Below, piece after piece: positions 28,054 to 38,129 of a DNA stretch of 46,060 nucleotides. Below the pieces are notes generated by a model. That model was not told the DNA's origin and did no database searches. It worked only from the letters and a program-made list of their open reading frames with translations. Origin of the DNA: an uncultured Prochlorococcus sp. (GTDB lineage Bacteria; Cyanobacteriota; Cyanobacteriia; PCC-6307; Cyanobiaceae); the NCBI GenBank assembly GCA_902615165.1, contig CACMNZ010000007.1:1-46060 (forward strand), read 5' to 3'. Position 1 is the first letter of the stretch, and every line of letters begins with the position of its first letter. Both the position numbers and the translations under genes were made by a program.

Positions 28054-28593
28054 ATGTCAAGAATCGGAAAAACACCAGTACTTATTCCAGAGAAAGTTAC
28101 AGTTGATTTTGATGGATTAACAGTTACAGTTAAGGGCCCAAAGGGTGAGTTAAAACGTCTCATGCCTGAGGGAGTTAGTTTTGATAAGAAAGATAATACT
28201 GTTGTCGTAAGTCCTACGACAACCAAAATACATTCAAGGCAGAGACATGGTTTATGTAGAGCTTTAATTGCAAATATGGTTGAGGGGGTTAGTAAAGGTT
28301 TTTCAAAAAAACTTGAAATTGTAGGCGTTGGATCGAGAGCACAAGTAAAAGGTAAAAATCTAGTTGTTAGTGCAGGATATAGTCATCCTATAGAAATGAT
28401 CCCCCCTGATGGTATAACATACAATGTTGAGAGTAATACAAACGTTACTGTATCTGGAATTGATAAGGAAATTGTTGGCAATGAAGCAGCAAAAATCAGA
28501 TCAATTAGACCTCCAGAACCATATAAAGGTAAAGGAATTAAATATCATGATGAGAGAATTCTCAGAAAAGCTGGTAAATCTGGCAAAAAATAA
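28054..28593 (+). CDS. rplF: 50S ribosomal protein L6
   Basis: L6 lies near the factor-binding site. The 179-residue sequence starts [17 protein letters not shown] and contains [32 protein letters not shown] and the C-terminal [16 protein letters not shown]. Length is standard. Confidence 0.98.
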   Translation: MSRIGKTPVLIPEKVTVDFDGLTVTVKGPKGELKRLMPEGVSFDKKDNTVVVSPTTTKIHSRQRHGLCRALIANMVEGVSKGFSKKLEIVGVGSRAQVKGKNLVVSAGYSHPIEMIPPDGITYNVESNTNVTVSGIDKEIVGNEAAKIRSIRPPEPYKGKGIKYHDERILRKAGKSGKK

Positions 28594-28607
28594 TTCCAAT
28601 TAAAAAA

Positions 28608-28976
28608 ATGACCAAACTTTCCAAGAAATTACAAACTCAAAAAAGGCATAGAAGATTAAGGAGATTCTTAATTGGAAATGCAACTCGTCCAAGATTGTCT
28701 GTTTTTCGCTCTAATAACCATATTTATGCTCAGGTTATAGATGATAGCGCTCAAACAACTATTTGCTCAGCTTCAACTGTTGATAAAGAACTAAGAGAAA
28801 AATCTGAGAAATTACCTTCTGATTGTAATTCTTCTTCCATTGTTGGAAAATTATTAGCAAAGAGAGCGATAAAAAAAGGTATTAAGCAAGTAATTTTTGA
28901 CCGTGGAGGTAATTTATATCACGGTAGAGTAAAGGCACTTGCAGATGCTGCTCGTGAAGCTGGCCTAGAATTCTAA
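28608..28976 (+). CDS. rplR: 50S ribosomal protein L18
   Basis: L18 is a 5S rRNA-binding protein. The 122-residue sequence has an N-terminal basic arm ([17 protein letters not shown]) and the conserved [20 protein letters not shown] and [26 protein letters not shown]. The spacer to rpsE is 16 bases. Confidence 0.98.
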   Translation: MTKLSKKLQTQKRHRRLRRFLIGNATRPRLSVFRSNNHIYAQVIDDSAQTTICSASTVDKELREKSEKLPSDCNSSSIVGKLLAKRAIKKGIKQVIFDRGGNLYHGRVKALADAAREAGLEF

Positions 28977-28992
28977 CTCTTAATTTTTTACT

Positions 28993-29613
28993 ATGACTGA
29001 CACCCCAACAAAACAAGAAATTCAATCCAAGAACGATAATGTTCCTGGAGCTGCGCCTGTAGAACAAAAAAAGAATAATCGTAGTGATCGAAAAAGAAAT
29101 AGAAGAGGTGATTCAAAAAATCTAGAGAGAGATTCTGATTGGCAAGAAAGAGTTGTTCAAATTCGACGAGTTTCTAAGACCGTTAAAGGTGGAAAAAAAA
29201 TGAGTTTTAGAGCAATTGTTGTAGTAGGTAACGAAAAAGGCCAAGTTGGAGTTGGAGTTGGTAAAGCAGGGGATGTTATTGGTGCGGTCAGAAAAGGAGT
29301 TTCAGATGGTAAAAAGAATCTTGTTAGGGTACCTTTAACCCCAAATAATTCAATACCGACTTTATCTTTAGGTCGAGATGGTGCTGCTAATGTTCTAATT
29401 AGACCAGCTGCTCCAGGTACAGGTGTAATTGCTGGTGGTTCAATAAGAACAGTTTTAGAATTAGCCGGCATAAAGAATGTTTTAGCAAAAAGATTGGGTA
29501 GTAAAACACCTTTGAATAATGCTAGAGCTGCTATGGTAGCTCTTTCTCAATTAAGAACACACAAATCTGCCTCTAGAGAGAGAGGCATTTCACTTGAACA
29601 GCTCTATTCTTAA
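28993..29613 (+). CDS. rpsE: 30S ribosomal protein S5
   Basis: S5 helps control decoding accuracy and mRNA entry. At 206 residues it is about 40 longer than E. coli S5 owing to a charged N-terminal extension (residues 1-48), as in other cyanobacteria. The double-stranded RNA-binding core begins at [23 protein letters not shown], followed by [17 protein letters not shown] and [19 protein letters not shown]. No rpmD (L30) follows, in line with its absence from cyanobacteria. Confidence 0.97.
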   Translation: MTDTPTKQEIQSKNDNVPGAAPVEQKKNNRSDRKRNRRGDSKNLERDSDWQERVVQIRRVSKTVKGGKKMSFRAIVVVGNEKGQVGVGVGKAGDVIGAVRKGVSDGKKNLVRVPLTPNNSIPTLSLGRDGAANVLIRPAAPGTGVIAGGSIRTVLELAGIKNVLAKRLGSKTPLNNARAAMVALSQLRTHKSASRERGISLEQLYS

Positions 29614-29617
29614 AATT

Positions 29618-30076
29618 ATGACTTCAACATTAAATACACTTAAATCAAACTCTGGCTCGAGAAAGAAAAAATTAAGAAAGGGTAGAGGAATTGCAGCCGG
29701 TCAGGGTGCATCATGTGGTTTTGGAATGAGAGGACAAAAGTCACGTTCTGGAAGACCTACACGTCCAGGTTTTGAAGGTGGCCAAATGCCTTTATATAGG
29801 AGAGTTCCAAAATTAAAGCACTTTGAAATAATTAATCAAAAGAACTTTTCCATAATTAATTTAGAAAAATTAAATGATTTCAAAGATAACGATATTGTTA
29901 ACCTAGACTCACTAGTTAAGAAACGATTAATCTTCAAGCCCAAATTTCCTTTAAAAATCCTTGGTAACGGAAAACTTAATGTAAAGTTAAAAGTCCAAGC
30001 TCATGCATTTACAAAAGTTGCAAAACAAAAAATTGAGGAAGCTGGTGGATCTTGCGAGCTTATAAATAATAAATAA
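29618..30076 (+). CDS. rplO: 50S ribosomal protein L15
   Basis: L15 is a late-assembling 23S rRNA binder. The ATG at 29618 gives 152 residues starting [20 protein letters not shown], with the canonical [44 protein letters not shown]. An upstream in-frame ATG at 29594 would overlap rpsE and add eight unrelated residues, so it is rejected. Spacing to the rpsE stop is 4 bases. Confidence 0.96.
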   Translation: MTSTLNTLKSNSGSRKKKLRKGRGIAAGQGASCGFGMRGQKSRSGRPTRPGFEGGQMPLYRRVPKLKHFEIINQKNFSIINLEKLNDFKDNDIVNLDSLVKKRLIFKPKFPLKILGNGKLNVKLKVQAHAFTKVAKQKIEEAGGSCELINNK

Positions 30077-30104
30077 ATTACTAAAAACTTAGGTATGCCT
30101 CAAA

Positions 30105-31424
30105 ATGTTTGTCAACAAAAGTAGAAATCCTAGCGCTTCTGAAATACTTTCCCAATTATTTTTAAATAAAGAGCTAAGGAGTAGAGTTTTAACTACTCTA
30201 GGTCTCCTCCTTTTAGTAAGACTTGGTATATATATCCCTATGCCTGGTATTGATAGGGTTGCTTTTAAAAGTTTTATAGATCAGGGGGGGCAATTAATAG
30301 GTTTTTTAGATATTTTTACTGGAGGAGGAATTTCAACTTTAGGAATATTCGCATTAGGCATACTTCCTTTTATCAACGCATCAATTATTATTCAACTTCT
30401 CACGGCTTCATTACCTGTGCTTGAAGATTTACAAAAAAATGAAGGAGAAGCGGGAAGAAGAAAAATTGCTCAAATAACGAGATATGTTTCATTAGGATGG
30501 GGTTTTTTGCAAAGTATAATTTTTTCCTTAATTCTCAAACAATATGCTATTCAGGGAATAAGTGAAACTACATTTGTCCTACAAACCTCCATTGCTTTAG
30601 TTACTGGCTCAATGTTGGTAATGTGGTTTAGTGAAATTATTACAGAGAAAGGGATAGGTCAAGGCGCTTCATTGGTAATTTTTTTGAATATTGTTTCGAC
30701 TTTACCTAAGGCTCTAAGTTCAACCATTGAAAAAGCGCAAACTGGCGATAGAGGAGATGTTTTAGGTATAGCAGTTTTACTTGGAGTATTTTTACTGACA
30801 ATTGTTGGGATCATTTTTGTCCAAGAGGGAGCAAGACGCATTCCTATTGTTAGTGCAAAAAGGCAGATAGGAAGTTCAACACTACTTCCTACAAGGCAAA
30901 GTTATTTACCTTTGAAATTAAATGCAGGAGGAGTCATGCCTATCATATTTGCATCTGCTTTAATCTTTTTACCTATAACTATTGCAAATGTAACGGGTAA
31001 TCCAGTCTTAATTAAGTTTGCCAGTAGTTTAAATCCAGGATCTTCTAATCCATGGCCATATGCTCTTACATTCTTCTCCTTGATATTGGGGTTCTCCTAT
31101 TTTTATGCATCTCTTACTATCAATCCAGTTGATGTAGCTTCAAATTTAAAAAAAGGAGGAGTAGCGATACCGGGAGTTAGACCAGGAACTAATACAGCAA
31201 ACTACCTATCAGGTATACAAAATAGGTTGACTTTATTAGGAGGATTGTTTCTTGGTTCAGTAGCTATAATCCCAGCTGCAGTAGAAAGAGCTACAAATGT
31301 TCAGACCTTTCAAGGTTTAGGAGCAACTTCATTACTTATTCTTGTGGGCGTTGCTATTGATACTGCTAAGCAAATTCAAACTTTTGTTATTTCACAAAGG
31401 TATGAGGGACTAATCAACAATTAA
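30105..31424 (+). CDS. secY: Protein translocase subunit SecY
   Basis: SecY is the channel of the Sec translocon, here serving both plasma and thylakoid membranes. The 439 residues can be read as ten transmembrane helices. Landmarks are [16 protein letters not shown] (helix 1), the plug-adjacent [27 protein letters not shown] (helix 2), the [16 protein letters not shown] cytoplasmic loop, and the [28 protein letters not shown] segment before the last helices. The last base of the stop is the first base of the adk ATG (TAATG). Confidence 0.98.
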   Translation: MFVNKSRNPSASEILSQLFLNKELRSRVLTTLGLLLLVRLGIYIPMPGIDRVAFKSFIDQGGQLIGFLDIFTGGGISTLGIFALGILPFINASIIIQLLTASLPVLEDLQKNEGEAGRRKIAQITRYVSLGWGFLQSIIFSLILKQYAIQGISETTFVLQTSIALVTGSMLVMWFSEIITEKGIGQGASLVIFLNIVSTLPKALSSTIEKAQTGDRGDVLGIAVLLGVFLLTIVGIIFVQEGARRIPIVSAKRQIGSSTLLPTRQSYLPLKLNAGGVMPIIFASALIFLPITIANVTGNPVLIKFASSLNPGSSNPWPYALTFFSLILGFSYFYASLTINPVDVASNLKKGGVAIPGVRPGTNTANYLSGIQNRLTLLGGLFLGSVAIIPAAVERATNVQTFQGLGATSLLILVGVAIDTAKQIQTFVISQRYEGLINN

Positions 31425-31972
31425 TGAAGAAACATTTACTATTTTTAGGAGCTCCTGGAGCAGGGAAAGGGACTCAAGCGGAATTGCTTAGTCAAACTAA
31501 TTCTTACTTACACCTTTCTACTGGTGAATTATTAAGAAAAGAAATCGAAATGAATACTACCCTTGGTATCCAGGTAAAAGATATTATGAATCGAGGTGAA
31601 CTTGTTAGTGATGAACTCGTATTAAAGATAGTAAGACATAATTTAGTCAAGGATAATAAAGGTTGGATTCTAGATGGTTACCCAAGAAATTTATCTCAAG
31701 CAAATTCATTGAATGAAGTCTTAAATGAAATAAATCAACCATTAGAAGTGGTTTTTTATTTGGATATTCCAGAAGAAGTGCTAATTAAGCGTTTGCTTTT
31801 AAGAGGGAGAAAAGATGATACAGAAGAGACAATTAGAACAAGAGTTGATATTTATAAAAAAACTACAGAACCATTGATTCAATATTTTAAGGATCTCTCA
31901 TTATTAGAATATATTGACGCTGATAGAGATTTAAAAACAATTTCCTCTGATATCAAGCAAAAAATGGCTTGA
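31424..31972 (+). CDS. adk: Adenylate kinase, short form
   Basis: Adenylate kinase interconverts ATP plus AMP with two ADP. The 182-residue protein has P-loop [10 protein letters not shown] (9-18), the AMP-binding [11 protein letters not shown], and [11 protein letters not shown]. The LID region is short ([16 protein letters not shown]), so this is the short form lacking the 27-residue, sometimes zinc-binding, LID insertion of E. coli-type enzymes. It overlaps secY by one base. In many bacteria infA follows, but here rpmJ comes next after 45 bases. Confidence 0.97.
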   Translation: MKKHLLFLGAPGAGKGTQAELLSQTNSYLHLSTGELLRKEIEMNTTLGIQVKDIMNRGELVSDELVLKIVRHNLVKDNKGWILDGYPRNLSQANSLNEVLNEINQPLEVVFYLDIPEEVLIKRLLLRGRKDDTEETIRTRVDIYKKTTEPLIQYFKDLSLLEYIDADRDLKTISSDIKQKMA

Positions 31973-32017
31973 TGATGATGTAGAATAAAGTATTAACGTT
32001 TTATTTGTTAAACCCCT

Positions 32018-32134
32018 ATGAAGGTCAGATCTTCAGTCAAAAAAATTAGCCCTGACGATCAGATCGTGAGGAGAAGAGGTAAAATCTATGTTATCAACAA
32101 GAAAAGACCTCGCAATAAACAGCGTCAGGGTTAA
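32018..32134 (+). CDS. rpmJ: 50S ribosomal protein L36, cysteine-free form
   Basis: A 38-residue L36 read directly from the sequence: it begins [20 protein letters not shown], continues [15 protein letters not shown] and ends RQG. L36 normally holds one zinc with three cysteines and a histidine (at about positions 11, 14, 27 and 32-33). Here those positions are Ser, Asp, Asn and Arg/Asn, so no zinc can bind. Bacterial L36 is known to exist in C+ and C- forms, and this is a C- form. It lies between adk and rpsM, its usual place, although infA is missing. Confidence 0.95.
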   Translation: MKVRSSVKKISPDDQIVRRRGKIYVINKKRPRNKQRQG

Positions 32135-32175
32135 AATTCAACCCTTAAATTCAAACTTTTACTTATTCAAAACAC

Positions 32176-32541
32176 GTGGCCAGGATTGCAGGAATTGACA
32201 TACCTCGCGAAAAGCGAGTTGAAATTGCACTTACATACGTCTATGGAATTGGTTTAACGAGATCAAAGCTAATTCTTGCTAATACGGGTGTAAACCCAGA
32301 TACTCGAGTCAAAGACCTTTCTGATTCTGATGTGCAAAAACTTAGAGGTGCCACAGAAGAATTCACTTTAGAAGGCGATTTGAGAAGAAAAGAGGGAATG
32401 GCTTTAAAACGTCTACAAGATATAGGGTGTGTAAGAGGAAGAAGACATAGAATGAGTCTTCCAGTAAGAGGGCAAAGAACTAGAACAAATGCAAGAACAA
32501 GAAGGGGTTCTAGGAAAACAGTTGCTGGAAGAAAAAAATAA
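32176..32541 (+). CDS. rpsM: 30S ribosomal protein S13
   Basis: S13 contacts the P-site tRNA and L5. The start codon is GTG at 32176, giving [26 protein letters not shown]. The helix-turn-helix region and the basic tail [24 protein letters not shown] are canonical. Length is 121 residues. No ATG is available nearby in frame. Confidence 0.97.
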   Translation: MARIAGIDIPREKRVEIALTYVYGIGLTRSKLILANTGVNPDTRVKDLSDSDVQKLRGATEEFTLEGDLRRKEGMALKRLQDIGCVRGRRHRMSLPVRGQRTRTNARTRRGSRKTVAGRKK

Positions 32542-32585
32542 TTAACTAAATCTATCTACAAATTGAAGTATTAAATTAAATCATC

Positions 32586-32978
32586 ATGGCAGCTACAGTA
32601 AAAAAAACAGTTTCAAAGAAAACTAAACGAAATGTACCTAATGGTGTGGTACATATCCAAAGCACATTTAATAATACTATCGTTTCAATTAGTGACACCT
32701 CTGGTCATGTAATTTCTTGGTCTTCTGCAGGCGCGAGTGGATTTAAAGGTGCTCGCAAAGGTACGCCATTTGCTGCTCAAACAGCTGCTGAAGCTGCAGC
32801 TAGAAGAGCACTCGATCAAGGTATGAGACAAATAGAAGTACTAGTTAGAGGTCCTGGTGCAGGTAGGGAAACGGCCATAAGAGCTTTACAAGTGGCCGGA
32901 TTAGAAATAACTCTAATAAGAGATGTAACTCCATTACCTCATAATGGATGTAGAAGACCTAAGCGAAGACGCGTTTAG
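32586..32978 (+). CDS. rpsK: 30S ribosomal protein S11
   Basis: S11 forms the platform of the small subunit. The 130 residues include the conserved [46 protein letters not shown] and the C-terminal [16 protein letters not shown]. rpsD (S4) does not follow, in contrast to E. coli. A C7A11 homopolymer lies in the spacer before rpoA. Confidence 0.98.
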   Translation: MAATVKKTVSKKTKRNVPNGVVHIQSTFNNTIVSISDTSGHVISWSSAGASGFKGARKGTPFAAQTAAEAAARRALDQGMRQIEVLVRGPGAGRETAIRALQVAGLEITLIRDVTPLPHNGCRRPKRRRV

Positions 32979-33034
32979 GTCTGAACCATTCTCAACCCCC
33001 CCAAAAAAAAAAACTCTTAACCTCATTATTTTCC

Positions 33035-33973
33035 GTGTTGCAATACCAGATTGACAGAATCGACCATCAAATAGCAGATGATCGCTCCCAAACAGGAACT
33101 TTTTTAATTGGCCCTTTAGAAAGGGGACAAGCTACAACTTTGGGTAACTCTCTTAGAAGAGTCCTCATGGGAGGACTTGAAGGGAGTGCAGTTACTGCAG
33201 TAAGAATAGCAGGAATTAATCATGAATATGCTACTATTCCTGGTGTTAGAGAGGATGTTTTAGATATTCTTCTCAATTGCAAGCAACTATCAATAAATAG
33301 TGCTAATCCAGAGCTTGAAATCGGCAGGTTAGTTGCAAGTGGTCCAATGGAAGTGAAAGCGAATGATATTCAATTCTCTTCTCAAGTTGAAATTGTTGAT
33401 GGTGAAAAACCAATCGCTACTATTCAGGAGGGTCATAATCTAGAGTTGGAAATCCATGTAGAAAGAGGTGTGGGATATAGACCCGTCGACCGTAAGAGTG
33501 AAGAGACAACTGCTATTGATTTGCTTCAAATAGATGCAGTATTTATGCCGGTTAAGAGAGTTAATTTTACTATTGATGAAACCGCTGTAGCAGAAGGCGG
33601 AACAGGAAGAGAAAGATTAAAAATGGAAGTAGTTACAGATGGCTCAACAAGTCCAGACGATGCTATTGCTGAAGCTGCAAACCAGTTAATAGAACTCTTT
33701 CAACCTCTTGCTACTGTTACAATGGTTGAGGAAATTCCTGAGGAACCTGAACCATCTCCTGAAGCTCAAATTCCTCTCGAGGAACTAAACTTGTCCGTTA
33801 GAGCATATAATTGTTTGAAACGGGCTCAAGTTAACTCAGTTTCAGATTTAATGGGCTTCAGCTATGAAGATCTTCTTGAAATAAAGAACTTTGGCTCTAA
33901 ATCTGCAGATGAGGTTATTGAGGCTCTCGAGCGCATAGGCATTTCGATTCCACAAAGCAGAACATCTGTTTAA
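33035..33973 (+). CDS. rpoA: DNA-directed RNA polymerase subunit alpha
   Basis: The alpha subunit dimerises to nucleate RNA polymerase assembly, and its C-terminal domain contacts UP elements and activators. The 312-residue protein starts with GTG ([12 protein letters not shown]). The N-terminal domain has [25 protein letters not shown] and the later [13 protein letters not shown] linker with many Pro and Glu (about residues 228-250) leads to the CTD with [29 protein letters not shown] and [16 protein letters not shown]. Position between rpsK and rplQ is the common bacterial one. Confidence 0.97.
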   Translation: MLQYQIDRIDHQIADDRSQTGTFLIGPLERGQATTLGNSLRRVLMGGLEGSAVTAVRIAGINHEYATIPGVREDVLDILLNCKQLSINSANPELEIGRLVASGPMEVKANDIQFSSQVEIVDGEKPIATIQEGHNLELEIHVERGVGYRPVDRKSEETTAIDLLQIDAVFMPVKRVNFTIDETAVAEGGTGRERLKMEVVTDGSTSPDDAIAEAANQLIELFQPLATVTMVEEIPEEPEPSPEAQIPLEELNLSVRAYNCLKRAQVNSVSDLMGFSYEDLLEIKNFGSKSADEVIEALERIGISIPQSRTSV

Positions 33974-33987
33974 CAATTTTTAAGATT

Positions 33988-34338
33988 ATGAGACACCAAC
34001 TTAGAATTCCATTATTAAGTAAACCTGCTGACCAGAGGAAAGCACTTCTAAGAGGTTTAACTACACAATTAATTAAGGAAGGGAGAGTAACGACAACAAA
34101 AGCTAGGGCAAAAGCTTTAAGAAATGAAGCTGAAAGAATGATTTCGCTCGCCAAAGAGGGGAGTTTGGCCTCTAGGAGAAGGGCTATTGGATATATTTAT
34201 GATAAAAAATTAGTTCATTCATTATTTGAAAAAGCAAATGAAAGATATGGAGACAGAAATGGTGGCTATACGCGCATAGTCAGAACTGTTTCTAGAAAAG
34301 GTGATAACGCGCAGATGGCTATAATCGAGCTAGTTTAA
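33988..34338 (+). CDS. rplQ: 50S ribosomal protein L17
   Basis: L17 sits near the tunnel exit. The 116-residue sequence starts [52 protein letters not shown], fully canonical, and ends [18 protein letters not shown]. It follows rpoA by 14 bases. Confidence 0.98.
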   Translation: MRHQLRIPLLSKPADQRKALLRGLTTQLIKEGRVTTTKARAKALRNEAERMISLAKEGSLASRRRAIGYIYDKKLVHSLFEKANERYGDRNGGYTRIVRTVSRKGDNAQMAIIELV

Positions 34339-34375
34339 GTTTGTTAATAAAAGGACTTTTGCTAAAAAACAACTT

Positions 34376-35182
34376 TTGAAAAGGGTAGCTTTACTTGTCC
34401 AATATGATGGATCTCATTATTCAGGTTGGCAAAAACAAAAAAATGCAATCACTGTTCAAGAAATTTTAGACAAAGCTCTTTTAAAGATTACTAATAATAA
34501 AGTTAAAACTTTTGCAGCAGGTAGAACTGATGCTGGGGTCCATGCATCCGGCCAAGTAGTACACTTTGATGTTGATTGTGTTATTCCAGGAAATAGTTAT
34601 TCTGACGTCTTAAATAGTCTTTTACCCTCAACAATTAGAATCTTGGAATCAGTTGAGGTTAAAGATGGTTGGCATGCATGCTATTCAGCAGTGTATAGAC
34701 ATTATCGATATGTCATTAATAACAGTAAATTCCCTAACTTGTTCATCAATAATTGGTCATGGCATAGATATCAAAGAGTATTAGATGAAGTATTAATGTT
34801 AAATGCATCCAAGACAATGGAAGGAGAACATGATTTTTTTGCTTTTCAGAAAAGTGGTAGTAATAGAACAAACTCTATTACAAAAATTAAAAATATAGAT
34901 ATTAAAAGATTAGAAGATTTGATTTTAGTAGATATTAAAGCTACTGGTTTTCTGTATGGAATGGTCCGCTTAATTATTGGTCAACTAGTTTTAGTTGGAG
35001 AAAAAAAAATATCGCCAGAAATTTTTAGAGATAGATGGGTAAATAAAAAGAAAAATGATGTTAAAGAATCTGCTCCAGCTAAGGGGTTATGTTTTGTAAA
35101 TGCTGTTTATGAAGAAAATGTTTTTAAAAAGATTAATAACAACGATTTTTTCCCTATATTTTTAATTAAGGGCTTTTCTTAA
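34376..35182 (+). CDS. truA: tRNA pseudouridine synthase A
   Basis: TruA converts uridines 38-40 in tRNA anticodon stems to pseudouridine. The 268-residue protein has the catalytic aspartate D52 in AGRTDAGVHASGQVVHFD. Later landmarks are SAVYRHYRYVI, GEHDFFAFQKSGS and GFLYGMVRLIIGQLVLVG. The TTG at 34376 is the best start, since sequence resembling the family N-terminus (MKRVALLVQYDGSHYSGWQ) begins right there. It belongs to the ribosomal transcript, placed between rplQ and rplM as in many cyanobacteria. Confidence 0.94.
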   Translation: MKRVALLVQYDGSHYSGWQKQKNAITVQEILDKALLKITNNKVKTFAAGRTDAGVHASGQVVHFDVDCVIPGNSYSDVLNSLLPSTIRILESVEVKDGWHACYSAVYRHYRYVINNSKFPNLFINNWSWHRYQRVLDEVLMLNASKTMEGEHDFFAFQKSGSNRTNSITKIKNIDIKRLEDLILVDIKATGFLYGMVRLIIGQLVLVGEKKISPEIFRDRWVNKKKNDVKESAPAKGLCFVNAVYEENVFKKINNNDFFPIFLIKGFS

Positions 35183-35227
35183 TTAAGATTTAATTAAGAG
35201 AATTTTTGTGTAAATCGTACAAAACTG

Positions 35228-35257
35228 TTGTTTAATATTCCTTCAATAAGGTAGGAT
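35228..35257 (+). promoter_or_regulatory. Candidate promoter before rplM
   Basis: TTGTTT (35228-35233) and TAGGAT (35252-35257) are separated by 18 bases, within the 113-base gap between truA and rplM, the widest spacer inside the ribosomal block. Transcription would start near 35264, about 30 bases before rplM. A secondary promoter for rplM-rpsI-rpmE-prfA is plausible but the boxes are only partial matches. Confidence 0.3.
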
Positions 35258-35295
35258 TAAATACTAACTTAATATTTATTTGCAAAATTTGGTAA

Positions 35296-35727
35296 ATGAA
35301 TAAAACAATTACTCCGTCTATAGAAACTATTGAAAGAAATTGGTTTTTAGTTGACGCAAAAGATAAGACACTTGGGAGACTTGCTACAGAAATTGCAACT
35401 GTATTAAGAGGTAAGAATAAACCAACATTTACCCCTCATCTTGATACTGGAGATTTTGTAATCGTAGTAAATGCCGAAAAAGTTGAGGTAACAGGTAAAA
35501 AAGCATCACAAAAGTTGTATAGGAGACATTCTGGAAGACCAGGAGGAATGAAAATTGAAAAATTTGAGTCTCTACAAGAAAGAATTCCTGAAAGAATTAT
35601 TGAGCAAGCTGTTAAGGGTATGCTTCCTCATAACTCTCTAGGAAGGCAGCAATTTAAGAAACTGAAAGTTTATAAAGGTGCTGATCATCCTCATGCTGCA
35701 CAGAATCCTGTATCATTAAATAGTTAA
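35296..35727 (+). CDS. rplM: 50S ribosomal protein L13
   Basis: L13 is an early assembly protein. The 143-residue sequence has [53 protein letters not shown] and [31 protein letters not shown]. Pairing with rpsI directly downstream is nearly universal in bacteria. Confidence 0.98.
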   Translation: MNKTITPSIETIERNWFLVDAKDKTLGRLATEIATVLRGKNKPTFTPHLDTGDFVIVVNAEKVEVTGKKASQKLYRRHSGRPGGMKIEKFESLQERIPERIIEQAVKGMLPHNSLGRQQFKKLKVYKGADHPHAAQNPVSLNS

Positions 35728-35736
35728 TCAATCAAA

Positions 35737-36147
35737 ATGAATAGTCAAATAAAAAACAAAGCTGTTTATTGGGGAACTGGAAGAAGAAAAACTTCAGTAG
35801 CTAGAGTTCGTTTGATTCCAGGAAATGGACTTATAAAAATTAATGGTCGTTCAGGTGATGATTACTTAAACTTTAATCCTCTGCACTTAAATTCAATAAA
35901 AGCACCTTTGCAAACATTAGGTCTTGAAAATTCTTATGATATTTTTGTAAACGTCTTTGGTGGTGGATTGACAGGTCAAGCAGATGCTATCAAGCAAGGA
36001 GCAGCAAGAGCACTTTGCGAATTATCTCCTGACAATAGGAAACCTCTAAAAACTGAAGGCTATCTTAGTAGAGATCCTAGAGCGAAGGAAAGAAGAAAAT
36101 ATGGTCTTAAAAAAGCAAGAAAAGCTCCTCAATTCTCTAAACGTTAA
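35737..36147 (+). CDS. rpsI: 30S ribosomal protein S9
   Basis: S9 reaches the P-site tRNA with its C-terminal tail. The 136 residues include [44 protein letters not shown], and the classic end [24 protein letters not shown], whose terminal arginine contacts tRNA. Confidence 0.98.
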   Translation: MNSQIKNKAVYWGTGRRKTSVARVRLIPGNGLIKINGRSGDDYLNFNPLHLNSIKAPLQTLGLENSYDIFVNVFGGGLTGQADAIKQGAARALCELSPDNRKPLKTEGYLSRDPRAKERRKYGLKKARKAPQFSKR

Positions 36148-36160
36148 AGGATTTAAAATT

Positions 36161-36421
36161 ATGCCAAAATCAGAAATACACCCAAAATGGTATCCAGATG
36201 CAAAAGTTATTTGTAATGGAGAAGTTGTAATGACGACTGGCTCCACGCAGCCTGAATTACATGTTGATGTATGGAGTGGAAATCATCCTTTCTTTACCGG
36301 AACTCAAAAGATTCTTGATACAGAAGGTAGGGTAGATAGGTTTATGAAAAAATATGGAATGGGTTCTGCTAATTCGGCGACATCAAAAGAGCAAAAAGAA
36401 GAAAAAGATTCTAAAAAATAG
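36161..36421 (+). CDS. rpmE: 50S ribosomal protein L31, non-zinc type
   Basis: L31 bridges the subunits through 5S rRNA and the 30S head. The ATG at 36161 gives 86 residues starting MPKSEIHPKWYPDAKVICNG. An in-frame ATG at 36101 overlaps rpsI and is rejected. The zinc CxxC pair is absent: DVWSGNHPFFTG replaces the DVCSKCHPFFTG type, and only one cysteine remains. This matches the form usual in cyanobacteria. The tail is Lys/Glu/Ser-rich. Confidence 0.96.
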   Translation: MPKSEIHPKWYPDAKVICNGEVVMTTGSTQPELHVDVWSGNHPFFTGTQKILDTEGRVDRFMKKYGMGSANSATSKEQKEEKDSKK

Positions 36422-36449
36422 AATTTTCAAAAATTAAGCATAATTTCAA

Positions 36450-37544
36450 TTGGAATACTCAACATTAATTGCAAGGTTGAAAACTGCTTCAGAAAGTTTT
36501 GAAAATTTGGAAGTGCAACTTGCAGATCCTGATATAGCTAATGATCCAAAAAAATTAGAATCAATAGCAAGAGAAAGGTCAAAATTGGAACCTTTGGTTA
36601 TTGATTTTAATAAGTTGCTTGATACTGATAAAGAAATAGAAGATTCAAAAAATCTACTAAAAGAGAATAGAAATGATAAAGAAATGGAATCTTTGATAAA
36701 TGAGGAATTAATAACTCTAGAGGAATCTAAGAGTGAACTGATTCAAAAAACCACAATCGCCTTATTGCCAAAAGACCCAAGAGATGAAAGAAGTGTAATG
36801 TTAGAAATCAGAGCCGGCGCTGGAGGTAACGAGGCTTGTATCTGGGCAGGTGATTTAGCAAGAATGTATGAAAGATATGGACAAAAAATTGGATGGTCTG
36901 TAAAACCTGTTAGTGCTTCCGAGTCAGATATGGGTGGATTTAAGGAGTTAGTTATCTCCGTAAAGGGAGATTCTGTATATAGTCAACTTAAATTTGAGGC
37001 TGGTGTACATAGAGTCCAAAGAGTTCCAGCAACTGAATCCCAAGGTAGAGTTCACACCTCTACAGCTACAGTGGCCGTTATGCCTGAGGCTGATCCTGTT
37101 GAGGTTAAAATTGATCCAACAGATCTAGAGGTTGGGACCGCAAGATCAGGAGGTGCAGGGGGACAAAATGTTAATAAGGTAGAGACAGCTATAGATCTTC
37201 TCCACAAGCCTACAGGAATAAGAGTTTTTTGTACTCAAGAGAGATCACAATTGCAAAATCGAGAACGAGCAATGGAAATTTTAAGAGCTAAATTGTATGA
37301 AATTCAATTAAAAGAAGCCAATGCAAAGGAGAGATCACAAAGGCTTTCCCAGGTTGGAACAGGCGATAGAAGTGAAAAAATCAGAACTTACAATTTTAAA
37401 GATAACAGGACAACTGATCATAGATTAGGTTCCAATTTTTCCCTTGAGCCAATTCTTGCTGGTCAATTAGAAGAAGTTATTAATGCGTGCATAGCGCAAG
37501 AACAAAAAAGAATGATGGAAGATTTTAATAAAGAAGAAAATTAA
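36450..37544 (+). CDS. prfA: Peptide chain release factor 1
   Basis: RF1 reads UAA and UAG stop codons and triggers peptide release. The 364-residue protein has the codon-reading PAT motif ([14 protein letters not shown]), which marks RF1 rather than RF2, and the GGQ motif at residues 237-239 in [18 protein letters not shown] at 36450 is the start, with [21 protein letters not shown] matching the family N-terminus. It closes the ribosomal block; the convergent HNH gene ends 10 bases away across a T-run (about 37549-37555). Confidence 0.95.
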   Translation: MEYSTLIARLKTASESFENLEVQLADPDIANDPKKLESIARERSKLEPLVIDFNKLLDTDKEIEDSKNLLKENRNDKEMESLINEELITLEESKSELIQKTTIALLPKDPRDERSVMLEIRAGAGGNEACIWAGDLARMYERYGQKIGWSVKPVSASESDMGGFKELVISVKGDSVYSQLKFEAGVHRVQRVPATESQGRVHTSTATVAVMPEADPVEVKIDPTDLEVGTARSGGAGGQNVNKVETAIDLLHKPTGIRVFCTQERSQLQNRERAMEILRAKLYEIQLKEANAKERSQRLSQVGTGDRSEKIRTYNFKDNRTTDHRLGSNFSLEPILAGQLEEVINACIAQEQKRMMEDFNKEEN

Positions 37545-37554
37545 GATTTTTTTA

Positions 37555-38061
37555 TTAGATTGCAACCCCTATTACGTATTTACTCCATTCTTTATGCTTG
37601 CCAGAGTCAATTTGTCTTGTAGCTTCAAAATTTAGATTACTTAATGGACGATAAGGCCTACGTTTTAAGGGCATATTCGCTTCTTCGGGGGTTCGATTAC
37701 CTTTTTGTACATTACATCTGAGACATGCTGTAGTAACATTTTCCCAGTTATCTGTTCCACCTCTGCTTCTCGGTAAAACATGATCTATTGATAGGTCACT
37801 ACCTCTATAGCTACAGTATTGGCAAGAATTATTATCTCTCAGAAGAATATTTTTTCTGGTTAAAGAAACCTCTCTAAAAGGAACTTTGACGTAGTAACGA
37901 AGTCTTATAACTGTCGGCAACTTTTTCCCGTTATGAATTGAATATGTTTTATCTTCCTCTAAGCTTTCTGCTTTACCTTTAATCATCAAAATTACTGCTC
38001 TTCGCCAGGAAGTGATGTTTAAAGGTTCATAAGATGCATTTAAAACTAGAGTCTGGCCCAT
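37555..38061 (-). CDS. HNH endonuclease family protein
   Basis: A 168-residue HNH nuclease-fold protein widely conserved as a single-copy gene in cyanobacteria; its target is unknown. The N-terminus MGQTLVLNASYEPLNITSWRRAVILM is typical. The zinc-finger cysteines CQYC and CLRC flank the catalytic part SIDHVLPRSRGGTDNWENV. The ATG at 38061 is preferred. A longer frame from 38124 adds 21 residues not typical of the family and would leave just 5 bases to the divergent alr start. It is a housekeeping gene rather than a homing endonuclease by its conservation, although that is knowledge of relatives and not visible here. Confidence 0.85.
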   Translation of the reverse strand: MGQTLVLNASYEPLNITSWRRAVILMIKGKAESLEEDKTYSIHNGKKLPTVIRLRYYVKVPFREVSLTRKNILLRDNNSCQYCSYRGSDLSIDHVLPRSRGGTDNWENVTTACLRCNVQKGNRTPEEANMPLKRRPYRPLSNLNFEATRQIDSGKHKEWSKYVIGVAI

Positions 38062-38129
38062 GCCAAAATACAATTTACATGTCATGCTAACTGTATATTT
38101 CAATAAGCGCATATATTTGTGCAAAGTTA

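Noticed and set aside
36101..36160. Longer L31 start at 36101.
   Set aside because: It overlaps rpsI and adds residues that read the S9 tail in another frame; the ATG at 36161 matches the family.
36161..36421. Zinc-free L31 as a special adaptation.
   Set aside because: The DVWSGNHPF form is general in cyanobacteria as far as I recall, so it is not specific to this organism.
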